Virus record (IMG/VR): IMGVR_UViG_3300043419_001334
Coordinates: 1 to 62,298 of that record
Length of the DNA: 62,298 nucleotides
Source of the DNA: a virus
Reading direction: 5' to 3' (one strand)
Shown here in pieces: positions 29,379-38,400 of this stretch; the first letter of the stretch is position 1, and each line of letters begins with the position of its first letter. Below the pieces are notes generated by a model. The model saw only the letters and a program-made list of their open reading frames with translations, made no database searches and was not told the DNA's origin. Both the position numbers and the translations under genes were made by a program.

Positions 29379-30761
29379 TTAATTATTTTGTTGTTCTCTT
29401 TGTTTTCTTCTTTCGAGTAAATCTTTTACTCGTTGTCTCTGTTGTTCTTCTTTCTGCTCCTCAAGTCCTAAGAATGTTACTGAACTTTCGGTATCTATTT
29501 CTAACATACCGTTATCGAACTTACAATTTTCAAATACAATACCGTCATCACCAATTCTTGATTTGGTTATGGCAATTGTAGCAAGTTTCATCTCTTTTTG
29601 TTGTAATGTTTTAGCAACAGAGATAATAACGTGACCAACTTGAGCTTTCTTAATTGACCCTCCCATTTGGTCTGTTGTTACAACCTCAGAAGAGATTGAA
29701 CTTCTATTACCCTGTGTTGCCGTCCATCCAACTAAATTTAACTCGTGACACATCGCCTCGAAACCTCTCATAACCGAACCTTCACTCTTCCACTCATCAC
29801 CCAAATTTTTATCAGGCACAATACAGTCGATATAATCTAATACAATCATATCTAATTTAACACCATCTGCAATCATCTTACGAATTTGATTTTTGATTTG
29901 CAGTATTGTTAAAGTATCAGATGGTAGTTTCTTTAAGATGAGTCGATTTTCCATCTTACTCTGTACCTCTCTAACCTTATCCATTACCTCATCTTTCTTA
30001 TTTGATAACTCATCAGGGTGAACCTTTGTCCAAAGTGTGATGTGTTTACGTTGGATAATTTTAGGGTTATCCTCGAAGAATATTTGAAGTACGTTATATC
30101 CCAAATTAAATGCGTGGTTTGATATTTTGGTTAAGAATGTAGATTTACCTACACCTGTAGGGGCTAAGATAACACCTAATTCCCCTTTTGCCAAACCTCC
30201 CTTCAAAAGTCTATCGATTCCCGGTATTCCCATTGGAATCGGGTGACGATAATCCTCATTAAGTACATCATCCAAATTAGAGAATACGTCCGACATCCCA
30301 TCCTCTCGTTCCCCAACTTGAAGGGCCTCTCTAACTAATTCTTCGAGTTTATCATAACTTTCAAACTCACCACCATCAATAACTTTTTGAGCTTTAGTAA
30401 TGGCTTTCTGTAGTTCTTGTTGTTTACAAAACTTGAGAGCCTTTTCTTGAATGAAACCACTACCTTCAATTGGTGAATCTTTAATTTTTGTGATGGTATC
30501 CAACACAATCTTAGACGCCAATTCTTGTTGTAGTTCCGACTTAGTTATCTGTTCTAATGTATCAAAAGTTGGTACGTGTTCGTATTTGGAATAGTACTCC
30601 TTAATCATTTGCAAGATGATTTTGAAGTACTTATTTTCAAAATATTGTTGTTCTATAACGTCAATTATGGACCTTCCGAACTCTTTATCAATAATGATTT
30701 GATTCAATAATTGTATTTGAAAAGAAGACCCTAAATAATCGAAATTTTTGTTTGACGCCAT
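29379..30761 (-). CDS. 41: Replicative DNA helicase (DnaB/T4 gp41 type)
   Basis: A 460-residue RecA-fold hexameric helicase. The N-terminal ~155 residues are a helical collar/primase-interaction domain. Walker A is APTGVGKST (200-208), followed by [18 protein letters not shown]; Walker B lies in [13 protein letters not shown], and the sensor region contains [14 protein letters not shown] and [10 protein letters not shown]. It unwinds DNA 5'-3' ahead of the fork. The gene has its own TATTTAT box 23 bases upstream and continues into nrdB. The C-terminus is a basic/Gln-rich tail ([12 protein letters not shown]). Confidence 0.9.
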   Translation of the reverse strand: MASNKNFDYLGSSFQIQLLNQIIIDKEFGRSIIDVIEQQYFENKYFKIILQMIKEYYSKYEHVPTFDTLEQITKSELQQELASKIVLDTITKIKDSPIEGSGFIQEKALKFCKQQELQKAITKAQKVIDGGEFESYDKLEELVREALQVGEREDGMSDVFSNLDDVLNEDYRHPIPMGIPGIDRLLKGGLAKGELGVILAPTGVGKSTFLTKISNHAFNLGYNVLQIFFEDNPKIIQRKHITLWTKVHPDELSNKKDEVMDKVREVQSKMENRLILKKLPSDTLTILQIKNQIRKMIADGVKLDMIVLDYIDCIVPDKNLGDEWKSEGSVMRGFEAMCHELNLVGWTATQGNRSSISSEVVTTDQMGGSIKKAQVGHVIISVAKTLQQKEMKLATIAITKSRIGDDGIVFENCKFDNGMLEIDTESSVTFLGLEEQKEEQQRQRVKDLLERRKQREQQNN

Positions 30762-30783
30762 AGTAAATTTTTGTTCGTTTTTG

Positions 30784-30790
30784 ATAAATA
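30784..30790 (-). promoter_or_regulatory. TATTTAT box upstream of the helicase gene
   Basis: Coding-strand context AATATTTATCAAAAACG in the 29-base gap before the ATG at 30761. This is the only site of the set inside the replication module. Confidence 0.35.
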
Positions 30791-31243
30791 TTATCGCTTA
30801 GTACTAATTCCCGCGAATTCAAAAGTTAAATTTTTCGCTGAAAAAATGTCAGTAAGTGATGAAAGCAAACTTTTTATATGAGGGCGGATATCTACGGTGT
30901 ATCTTATTTTAGGAGGGAAAATCTTAGCATCAATCTGACGATGACAAATTGTCATGTCCCCATGTTTAATAAAGATGTTAAAGTGTTCTGGTCCGTCGGT
31001 ATATGACGTATCCAAAATAGATGGATTACCCTGAATCTCATAAGAATTTTCAAGCATATAATCCACAGTTTTCATTTTCAAACGATGCATGAGAGTATTT
31101 TTAAATTCTAAAATAAACTCATAAAGTTCGGATGAGTATTTCGCTTCGGGGTTGTAATCACGAACATTAAAATACCTCTGAACGATGATGTTATCGTTAA
31201 CCATCATCAAAAACTCAAGTTTTGTTAAATCTTGCTCTTTCAT
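30791..31243 (-). CDS. Unknown replication-module protein
   Basis: A 150-residue protein starting MKEQDLTKLEFLMMVNDNII. Helical N-terminal half (YSSELYEFILEFKNTLMHRL), then a beta-rich part with HGDMTICHRQIDAKIFPPKI. No known domain recognised. Its place between the FEN exonuclease (6 bases) and the replicative helicase is the position of replication accessory factors in T4-like genomes. A helicase loader is conceivable, but nothing in the sequence shows it. Confidence 0.45.
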   Translation of the reverse strand: MKEQDLTKLEFLMMVNDNIIVQRYFNVRDYNPEAKYSSELYEFILEFKNTLMHRLKMKTVDYMLENSYEIQGNPSILDTSYTDGPEHFNIFIKHGDMTICHRQIDAKIFPPKIRYTVDIRPHIKSLLSSLTDIFSAKNLTFEFAGISTKR

Positions 31244-31249
31244 AAAAAA

Positions 31250-32254
31250 TTACTTTTTGGTTTTAAATTGTTTTTTTTCTTTTCTTGTTAATTTCATAAA
31301 CGGTTTTACGAAGTTTACCCACGCTTCATCATGTTTTGGGAGAAATTTGAAGAACCCGTCCTCCATCATCATACGGATTAGGTTTCTATGTCCTCTCCCC
31401 TCGGGGTCTAATGTTTCACTATAATATAATTCGACTATTTCCTTACCTTCCTCTGTGATTAACGGATTAGACAAATCCACGATTTTGTTGTTAATCTCAA
31501 AAAATTCATTTCCATAGATACCTGATTTTGTTTTACCTGAAAGTAAGTTTTGTAATATTTTGTTCTCTTTGTCCTCGGTAAGTAATACCTCGGCTCTTGT
31601 TAAAATATCGTTAAAAGAAACCTCATGGTCAAGTATCTCGGGAAATAATTTGACTAAAGTTTTTTCACCCAAATAATATATACCATCAATATTGTCCGAT
31701 TTATCACCTGACAATATTTTATATGTTTTTACATTATAGTGTGGAATTTCAACCTCATGTAGTTTGATAAAATCACCTTTCTTATATGTTAATCTCTTAC
31801 TAGGTGAGTATATAGAAACGTTCTCAGATATTAGCTGGGTTAGGTCCTTATCACTCGAGAAAATGGTTATATTCTCGTTGTTTGCAATTTGACAATAATA
31901 CGCAATAAGGTCATCCGCCTCATTGTTGTTAATATCAACTTGACGAACAAACATCTCTTCAAGATATTGTTTTACCCTATGTTTTTGTTGGTAAAACGAC
32001 TCTTCTTTAAAGTCATATCCAGGTTTTCTGTTCTCCTTGTATTGGGGGTAGATTATTTTTCTTGTAAGGGAACTACCTTCTCCATCCCAAAACACAACTA
32101 CTTTATCAAAGTTTTCTTCTTCGATAAATCGTCGGGTAGTATTTAGAAAATGCCAAATACCCCCAACGTGTTTACCTTCGTGAAAGAAATCTTTCACACC
32201 ATGAAATCCAATTTTTAATAAATTGTTTCCGTCAATTAATAATGTTTTGGTCAC
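31250..32254 (-). CDS. rnh: 5'-3' exonuclease / flap endonuclease (T4 RNase H type)
   Basis: A 334-residue PIN/FEN-family nuclease starting at GTG (32254), with AAAAGG just upstream. Acidic metal-binding motifs are in order: LLIDGNNLLK near the start, VVFWDGEG, NEADDLIAYY, IFSSDKDLTQ and ILSGDKSDNIDGI. The helix-hairpin-helix region that follows has YYLGEKTLVKLFPE. In T4 this enzyme removes RNA primers from lagging strands. The C-terminus is strongly basic (TRKEKKQFKTKK). It lies directly downstream of uvsX. Confidence 0.9.
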   Translation of the reverse strand: MTKTLLIDGNNLLKIGFHGVKDFFHEGKHVGGIWHFLNTTRRFIEEENFDKVVVFWDGEGSSLTRKIIYPQYKENRKPGYDFKEESFYQQKHRVKQYLEEMFVRQVDINNNEADDLIAYYCQIANNENITIFSSDKDLTQLISENVSIYSPSKRLTYKKGDFIKLHEVEIPHYNVKTYKILSGDKSDNIDGIYYLGEKTLVKLFPEILDHEVSFNDILTRAEVLLTEDKENKILQNLLSGKTKSGIYGNEFFEINNKIVDLSNPLITEEGKEIVELYYSETLDPEGRGHRNLIRMMMEDGFFKFLPKHDEAWVNFVKPFMKLTRKEKKQFKTKK

Positions 32255-32265
32255 CTTTTATTTAA

Positions 32266-33276
32266 TTAAGGTTCGACTTCTTCTTTCAAATCAAAATCCA
32301 AATCAGACACACCCAAAATATCTTTCCAATATTCCGCATGTTCTTTTTTGTAACTTTCAATGGATGCCTTTTCTTCGGCTGGTTCTTTACCCGCCATAAA
32401 TCCATGTGGTGTAACTATAATTTTACCATCCTCATAACCTAATCCATTGATGTGGTTTTTAAGTACAGATACTTTGGTACGAACCGCAAATTTAACAGTT
32501 CTCTTATCTTTTGTGGCGGTAATCTTTGTAGTACCAGCACCTTTTTGATTACCAAACAAAAATACCAAAGATGAGTTCAACCAAATCGCTTCACCACCTT
32601 TTGCCTTAATTTTTGGTTGTCCAAAAGGATTATCAGGAAGTTCAACCCAAGGCTGATTAACAATAACGAGTGTGTTTTCAAACTTTGAGTCAGCTTTACG
32701 ACTACCTGAAATTCGTTGGTTAATACCCATACCAATCTTGTCGGCAAGAACCGAGGCATTGTGTTGTTTACCACCTTTACCTTCAAAGGTCATCTTACAA
32801 GGAACTGAACCAACAGAATCCCAAAGGAATAATAAACTATAGTCCAACTCACCTTTTTCTTGAGCGTCCAACAAGTTGTTTATATATTCTGTGATTTGTT
32901 CAATATAATCGAAGTTATTATTAAATAGATAAAATCCATCCCAATCAATCTCACCTGTTGATTCATCAACAACTTCTTCACATTGAAAACCCATAATGCG
33001 AGCGTGTTCAAATGACCACTTTTGTTCGGTAATAATGAACACAGGAAGAATTCCTTTTTTCTGAGCGTCAACCGCGGCCTTTACAAGTGCGGTAGTTTTA
33101 CCTGTGTCTGAGTGACCTAAGAACATATTAATATGTCCTATGGCCGGTCCAGGAATTCCAACCGCATCCAAAAATTCTGTACCCAAGTCAAAATACCTTT
33201 GAGGTTTGTATTTTGCTGAAGTAGAGAACTTAGATTTGATTGAATCTAAACCTAATTCTTTTTTCTTAATTGCCAT
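32266..33276 (-). CDS. uvsX: UvsX/RecA-like recombinase
   Basis: A 336-residue RecA-superfamily ATPase. I chose the ATG at 33276, one base after the stop of the upstream gene, over a 17-residue longer start. Walker A is GHSDTGKT (54-61); Walker B is LLFLWDSVGSVP; the loop region includes IGMGINQRISGSRKAD and the partner strand VIVNQPWVE. T4 UvsX drives strand invasion for recombination-dependent replication. With gp32-like protein two genes upstream, this forms the usual recombination core; a UvsY mediator was not recognised. Confidence 0.9.
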   Translation of the reverse strand: MAIKKKELGLDSIKSKFSTSAKYKPQRYFDLGTEFLDAVGIPGPAIGHINMFLGHSDTGKTTALVKAAVDAQKKGILPVFIITEQKWSFEHARIMGFQCEEVVDESTGEIDWDGFYLFNNNFDYIEQITEYINNLLDAQEKGELDYSLLFLWDSVGSVPCKMTFEGKGGKQHNASVLADKIGMGINQRISGSRKADSKFENTLVIVNQPWVELPDNPFGQPKIKAKGGEAIWLNSSLVFLFGNQKGAGTTKITATKDKRTVKFAVRTKVSVLKNHINGLGYEDGKIIVTPHGFMAGKEPAEEKASIESYKKEHAEYWKDILGVSDLDFDLKEEVEP

Positions 33277-33277
33277 A

Positions 33278-33502
33278 TTAACTATATTTCTTAAATTGTT
33301 GTAGAGCATCCAGCTTATCTTTAGCACTAGCCAATTGGTCTACGAATTTATCCATCTCCTCTAAGTGTTGGGGATGTTCTCCGATACCCACAGGATTATT
33401 AAGATAAATCATGAGAGTTGCCTCGGCTTCTGAAATTTGGGCGGAGTACTTATTGGTCAACGCCTCATACAATTTTTGAGTAATTTTTTCTTGATTTGAC
33501 AT
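33278..33502 (-). CDS. Small helical protein between gp32 and uvsX
   Basis: A 74-residue protein, predicted almost wholly helical: KITQKLYEALTNKYSAQISE, then a Pro-containing turn, then EMDKFVDQLASAKDKLDALQ. It lies immediately after the gp32 terminator and 1 base before uvsX. Its size, charge and position would suit a UvsY-like recombination mediator or other UvsX partner, but I see no sequence proof. Confidence 0.55.
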   Translation of the reverse strand: MSNQEKITQKLYEALTNKYSAQISEAEATLMIYLNNPVGIGEHPQHLEEMDKFVDQLASAKDKLDALQQFKKYS

Positions 33503-33520
33503 TTTTAAAAGGTATTAAAA

Positions 33521-33542
33521 CTACCCCATATTTCAGGGGTAG
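33521..33542 (-). terminator. Terminator downstream of gp32
   Basis: A 7-bp GC-rich stem (CTACCCC / GGGGTAG) with an 8-base loop, followed on the leftward strand by TTTTAATACC. It probably lowers readthrough from the abundant gp32 message into uvsX. Confidence 0.75.
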
Positions 33543-33563
33543 TTTGATTAATATTTTTTTTTA

Positions 33564-34415
33564 TTAGAAAGGTAGGTCGTCAGAAGGTTCGTCTTCAGAT
33601 TGTGGGTCAACAATTGTTTTCTTTCCACCCATAGACATGGTTTCCTCTAGTTCACTTCCGTAGATGTACTTACCTGCGTCAGAATCCCAACGTGGAACTT
33701 CACCACGAGCAATTGCCTCGAGATATTCAGCCGGCTTCTTAGAATATACATCACTCCAACCCAACTCATCATTCACCCATGTTTCTTTGGTTTCCTTATC
33801 ATCATGAAGTGGTGATGGGTCGTCGTGCATAATTGTTTGAATAACTGTATACGTTGCGCCTTTTGGAGTTTTCGCTTTAGTCAACTCAAGAATAATATCT
33901 CTACCATTTTCAGGGTCAGTGATATCTCCCTTTTGACGGAAAATTGGAATGATTTTATCCAAAATACCTTCGTTCTTATAGTTGTGCTTAAAACGCCAGA
34001 ACTTAACACCATCTTGTTCGTTGTCACGGTCGATTACCTTAACAATATAGAATTTACGTGGTTTATACTGTTTTGCAAGCTCCTTATCAGACTCTTTTCC
34101 CGTTGACATGAGTTCTTCATAAACTTCTGACAATGGAGAACGCTCGTTGTCATTTTTACCTGGGTCGAAAAACTTTTGCCATTTTCCATCAACTTGAACT
34201 TCGTGAAACCATACTTCTTTGAATGGTGAACTTCCATCTTTTGTTGGGAGGATTCGGAGTCGTTTTTGACCTTGTTTCTCGTTATCCTTAAGGATAGCCG
34301 CGAAATACTTTTTCATTCTTTCATCTTGAGACATTTTTGAGGAGTTAGATGAACCTCCTTGTTTTGAATTTTCGTACTGCGAAAGAATCGCATCTAAAGA
34401 ATTGTTTGTCGCCAT
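33564..34415 (-). CDS. 32: Single-stranded DNA-binding protein (gp32-like)
   Basis: A 283-residue protein with a basic N-terminal segment (DERMKKYFAAILKDNEKQGQ), an OB-fold core (KRLRILPTKDGSSPFKEVWF, FYIVKVIDRDN, KFWRFKHNYKNEGI), and an acidic C-terminal tail ending DEPSDDLPF. The order basic N-terminus, OB core and acidic tail is that of T4 gp32. The zinc-binding Cys/His set of T4 gp32 is not evident. The final DDLPF resembles the DDDIPF tip of bacterial SSB. The gene has its own sigma70-like promoter and is closed by a terminator, consistent with high expression. Confidence 0.85.
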   Translation of the reverse strand: MATNNSLDAILSQYENSKQGGSSNSSKMSQDERMKKYFAAILKDNEKQGQKRLRILPTKDGSSPFKEVWFHEVQVDGKWQKFFDPGKNDNERSPLSEVYEELMSTGKESDKELAKQYKPRKFYIVKVIDRDNEQDGVKFWRFKHNYKNEGILDKIIPIFRQKGDITDPENGRDIILELTKAKTPKGATYTVIQTIMHDDPSPLHDDKETKETWVNDELGWSDVYSKKPAEYLEAIARGEVPRWDSDAGKYIYGSELEETMSMGGKKTIVDPQSEDEPSDDLPF

Positions 34416-34443
34416 AATAATTAAAATTTAAAATTGTTTATTA

Positions 34444-34472
34444 ATAATAAGTGTCAGCCTTTGTTTTGTCAA
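34444..34472 (-). promoter_or_regulatory. Sigma70-type promoter for gp32
   Basis: On the leftward strand a TTGACA box (34472-34467) is followed by a 17-base spacer and TATTAT (34449-34444). The predicted start near 34437 leaves a ~22-base leader to the ATG. It lies just after a terminator. It does not show the TTTG -7 element typical of Bacteroidota vegetative promoters. Confidence 0.5.
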
Positions 34473-34476
34473 ATTA

Positions 34477-34500
34477 AAAAGGGGTCATTTGACCCCTTTT
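34477..34500. terminator. Terminator downstream of the 221-residue gene
   Basis: An 11-bp stem (AAAAGGGGTCA / TGACCCCTTTT) with a 2-base loop begins right after the stop codon at 34502. It has A/T runs on both flanks and could act in both directions. Confidence 0.85.
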
Positions 34501-34501
34501 A

Positions 34502-35167
34502 TTATCTTACCTCGGTGAAGTCTCCCGATTCCTCATCTCCAAAATCTCTAAAACTTTTTTTGATATCTATAGGTGAATAACCTTCAACATCATCCTGTGT
34601 TAGAATATAATCATTTTTTCCTGATTTTTCCAAATCAATTTCTTTATCCTCAAAAAAATCACTTAGTTTTTGGTTAAACGGTCCTGAATCTAAACTACGT
34701 AATTCAAGTTTTTCCTCAGGAGTTTTTGTTCTATATTTTTCAACTTTAGCCTCTAAATCATTTAATTTGGTAACGATAGAATCCATATTAGATAGTTTAC
34801 TTTCTAACTCTTCTAAGTGTTTGAATAAGTTATCAAAGTATTCTTCTTGTTTTGTTTCAATATTTTTTTGTGACTTAACTAAATCTGTTATTTCAAGTTC
34901 TTCTCCTTTTGCTTTACCTTCCTCATCTCCAATTTTTTCAACATCTGGGTCGGTTGCAACATCCACAGGTTGTGGAGCCGCGGTTTCAGGTGCTGCCGGA
35001 GGTGGTGGAGCCGCACCTTCTGCGGGTGGTAATGCTCCCGGGTCACCAGGTGGTGGGGGAACCGCACCTGGGTCCGCTGGTGGTGGAGGTACATCCTGTT
35101 CAGTGATATAATTATTTATTTCGTTATATCTTTTAATTTCATTTAAAATTTTTAAATCTACTCTCAT
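34502..35167 (-). CDS. Pro-rich, coiled-coil acidic protein (possible capsid-packaged or scaffold protein)
   Basis: A 221-residue protein. An N-terminal amphipathic peptide (LKILNEIKRYNEINNYITEQ) is followed by a Pro/Ala-rich linker (~25-65), then an acidic coiled coil (FKHLEELESKLSNMDSIVTK) and an acidic C-terminus. The N-terminal peptide contains L-N-E and I-T-E (21-23), which fit the I/L-x-E cleavage rule of T4 prohead protease. This suggests a cleaved capsid-targeting peptide (inference). The gene follows the 74-residue gene by 4 bases and is closed by a terminator. No known family recognised. Confidence 0.55.
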   Translation of the reverse strand: MRVDLKILNEIKRYNEINNYITEQDVPPPPADPGAVPPPPGDPGALPPAEGAAPPPPAAPETAAPQPVDVATDPDVEKIGDEEGKAKGEELEITDLVKSQKNIETKQEEYFDNLFKHLEELESKLSNMDSIVTKLNDLEAKVEKYRTKTPEEKLELRSLDSGPFNQKLSDFFEDKEIDLEKSGKNDYILTQDDVEGYSPIDIKKSFRDFGDEESGDFTEVR

Positions 35168-35171
35168 TTGT

Positions 35172-35396
35172 TTAACCGTTTAAAAGTTGTTTAACTCCAT
35201 GTAAAGTTTCTACTTGGATTTTTTTATTAATATTCATGGTATTATCTACTCTCTCGATTAGACCATCTTTCATTCTCACGGTGTAACAATCACCAGTGTC
35301 TAAATCACATACCTCTTTGAATCCGCCGCCAGCGTCTCTTTCGGTTATTCTAGTATTTTTTCCCAAATACCTGTCTAAAATTTCTTTAGTATTCAT
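35172..35396 (-). CDS. Small protein of unknown function
   Basis: A 74-residue protein. The helical N-terminus (NTKEILDRYLGKN) contains R-I-T-E (ITE at 17-19), followed by a compact beta part with GGGFKEVCDLDTGDCYTVR holding two Cys, and a closing VETLHGVKQLLNG. It has a TATTTAT box 13 bases upstream and is co-transcribed with the Pro-rich coiled-coil gene. I do not recognise it. Confidence 0.5.
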   Translation of the reverse strand: MNTKEILDRYLGKNTRITERDAGGGFKEVCDLDTGDCYTVRMKDGLIERVDNTMNINKKIQVETLHGVKQLLNG

Positions 35397-35408
35397 GGTT
35401 TTTTATTT

Positions 35409-35415
35409 ATAAATA
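35409..35415 (-). promoter_or_regulatory. TATTTAT box upstream of the 74/221-residue gene pair
   Basis: Coding-strand context GATATTTATAAATAAAAAA, 13 bases before the ATG at 35396. This site also reads TATAAATA, the T4 late-promoter consensus, in the same direction. Confidence 0.5.
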
Positions 35416-35440
35416 TCTTTATTATGATAAAAATTGTTAC

Positions 35441-38400
35441 TTAAATAACAGTCTCATCCATTAAACTTATAGCATCAGATACCTCAGTAATTATGTTATT
35501 TTTTTGAGTTTCACTCATTTCGTCCCAAACATTAGACTCAAGCTGTTTTGCTTCAGAATTTAAAACTATAAATTTCTCATATTCTCCATCTTCCGCCAAA
35601 TTTGGAGTAATTCTTTGCGCCCATCTTTGTGTTAATATTTTAACAGAATCTTCTAAACTATTAAATGACACGTATGGTTTATTATTAGATGTACAATAAA
35701 ATAATCCATTACCATTAGAATCTACTTTAAAATAATTAGCCGACCCACCCCAGTCTCCTGAAATATCAATACCGGCAAAATTATTATTATACGTTTCAAA
35801 GTTCGGATTAGAGAACGTACTCGTATATAATTTAGCAAAAACAATTTGACTTAGTATTGTTGACCTTTCAATATCATTTGGTATTGCCTCTAATGATAAT
35901 CTTATAACCACCTCTTTAACTTCTTTAGGTGTTGCGGTTGATTTAACTGGTTCTTCTTTTAAGTATTGAGAATACTTAGTATTTGCACTACAAGTTTGAT
36001 TTTCAGAGAAAGTATTTGCGGGATTTGAATTTATATTATCGTAACTTTCTTGAGTTTGTGATTTAACATTTGTTGCCGAACCTTGTTCAGTATCGGTTTC
36101 TTGTTTCATCCTATCTTGTATTTTCTTTATTAAATTAGTCTTTAATGTTTGAATAAATTGGTCAACTTTAGGTAACGCCGCAGTTGGTTGTCTTACTCCC
36201 GTTAATCTTGTTTCAAACATACCAGGTGCTATTGCATGTGTAACTTCCAATATCATGTAAGGACCACTAAACATAGGTACATATCTTAAATTAAAATACA
36301 TTGTAGGTTGAATAAGTGCGTTACCCATCATGTTTATAGTACAGTTGTAACTTCTATTTTTATATATGTTATATAACGATGTGCTTTGTGTTGCTCCTCC
36401 TCTGTTTCCAGCCTGATTTGCCATACTATTAATCACTTGGAGTGACTCAGCGGTAGAAGTACCAGATTCTTGGGATACTTCAAATGATTTAAATATAGAT
36501 TGATTTTGAGTTCCTATATCCACATTAAATCCAACCACTTTATTAGATTTATCCCAGTCAGTTTTATTTGTTTGGTTCTCGACAAGAGGATTATCAGAAG
36601 CTCTTCTCAAGTCAAACGCGTCGTCTCTAAACCTATAATCGACATTATTTTTCATGTCAACGTGTTCAGACGCTTTAGTTGAATACATACAAACCATCTT
36701 AGCTGAAGAATCTCTATAATCCACATTCAAAAATGTACCAAATAATGTGTTACCAAATTCTAGAGTACCTTCAGGTTTAGGTTTAGGATTTTTTCCAGCA
36801 TCTTGTACGTTATAAAAATTAACATAAGATGGCATATTCATTATGACAAAATTGTTTTCAATCAATATAGATTGGAAAAACGTGAATACTGTCATTTTTG
36901 GATTTATGTTCACCAGTTTATCTTTAAGTTTAAAGATATCAATTAATACTTTATCTCCAACATTTCTACTCGCTCTATCCAACATTAACAAATCCTCAAA
37001 CAGTGTCTTTTCTTTAAAATTAGCACCCGCTATCCATTTATCGTTGGTTGCCTTAAATGATTCCCATAGTTCTACTTTTGTTTGTTTACCATCTAATTCA
37101 GATGGTTTTGGTGGTTTGTTTTGGGAACTTGTAACATTAGCCAAAGCACTTCTAATTCTTAACATTAAGTTATTTACTGTATCGGATTGAAAACTATCAA
37201 CTTGATTCAAATACTCATCCATAGAATTAACTAACGTAACATTACCCCATTTAGAATTAGCATCAGGAACTGTAGGGTATTGTGGTTCTGGTGGTGTTTC
37301 GATATTTGTAACGTATTGTTCATCATCAGAATTTTGAGATACAAACCCATAAACTGTTTCAATGGCTTGATTAACAATAACCGTATTATTGGTTGGGTCA
37401 TCAATATCAACTTGTTCCCCTGTAAATTCAGAATCACCATTCTCATTCTTTAAAACAACAAATTTTTTTTGGTTATTTTTATACACGGTTACAGTAGATG
37501 CGTCATTAAGTGTATATATCTGTAGAATTTGACCAGGAAAATTAGTTGTGGGTAAAGAAGGACTAACACCTGTTTGTTCTTGTGTTAATTTTTGAGTTGC
37601 ATATATTTTAATTATTGGTGCTAAATTTTCTATATTTTTCTCAGTAAATTCAACATTTAAATCAACAAAAAAATCAGTAATATATGAACCATTGTCAGTA
37701 TAACTTAACTCAGGTATTTCTGAAAACCCTACATATAATTCTAAAGCCTTCCAAGCGTCTAGGTTATTAGTAGACGAAGTAGTTAATGTTGTGGTTCCTC
37801 CATTTGTTGGTAATGAGTTTTGAACATAACTACCCCAACTATACGGGTCCTTAATATCTCTATTTGAAAAAGTATAAAACAATCTTTTATCAAACCCTGA
37901 AGGATTACCTAATTTAAAAACTATGTCGTAATTTAAAAATTCTTTTAAATAACTATTAACTTGGGTAGCTTGGGTTTGTTGTATATTAGAGACGATATCT
38001 GTTGCCGATAAATCTGCCGGAGTATTTTTAGGCACCTTCATCATTTCCCTCATCATCATTTGGAAATTTTTAAATGATTTCTTAGGTATTGATTCCCCTT
38101 CTGTTGATGTTGATGACTGATAGTTAGTCACTGACTGTGAGAAATTTAAAAATTCCTTTTCAAAACTATCTAAGGCATTTTTATCAAAAGCGCTAAATAA
38201 TTCTGAAATTAAATCATACCCTAGTTCATCAGAGTTAAGGGAATAATTTTCTTGCTCTTCGGAATCATTATTAACGTATTTTATATATTTATTAGGTCCT
38301 GGTTTAGATAATTTACTGATATCAAAATAACCATAATTAGGACACGCCCACATTCCTCTAACCGAACCATCATACATAGCATAGTTACCACTAACTTCAA

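Noticed and set aside
32266-33327. Longer uvsX start at 33327
   Set aside because: It overlaps the upstream gene by 50 bases and adds a non-RecA-like leader; the ATG at 33276 follows the upstream stop by one base.
34767-35111. Gly-rich + strand open frame opposite the Pro-rich gene
   Set aside because: The Gly run is the complement of the Pro codons; the Pro-rich leftward gene has the better context, start and terminator.
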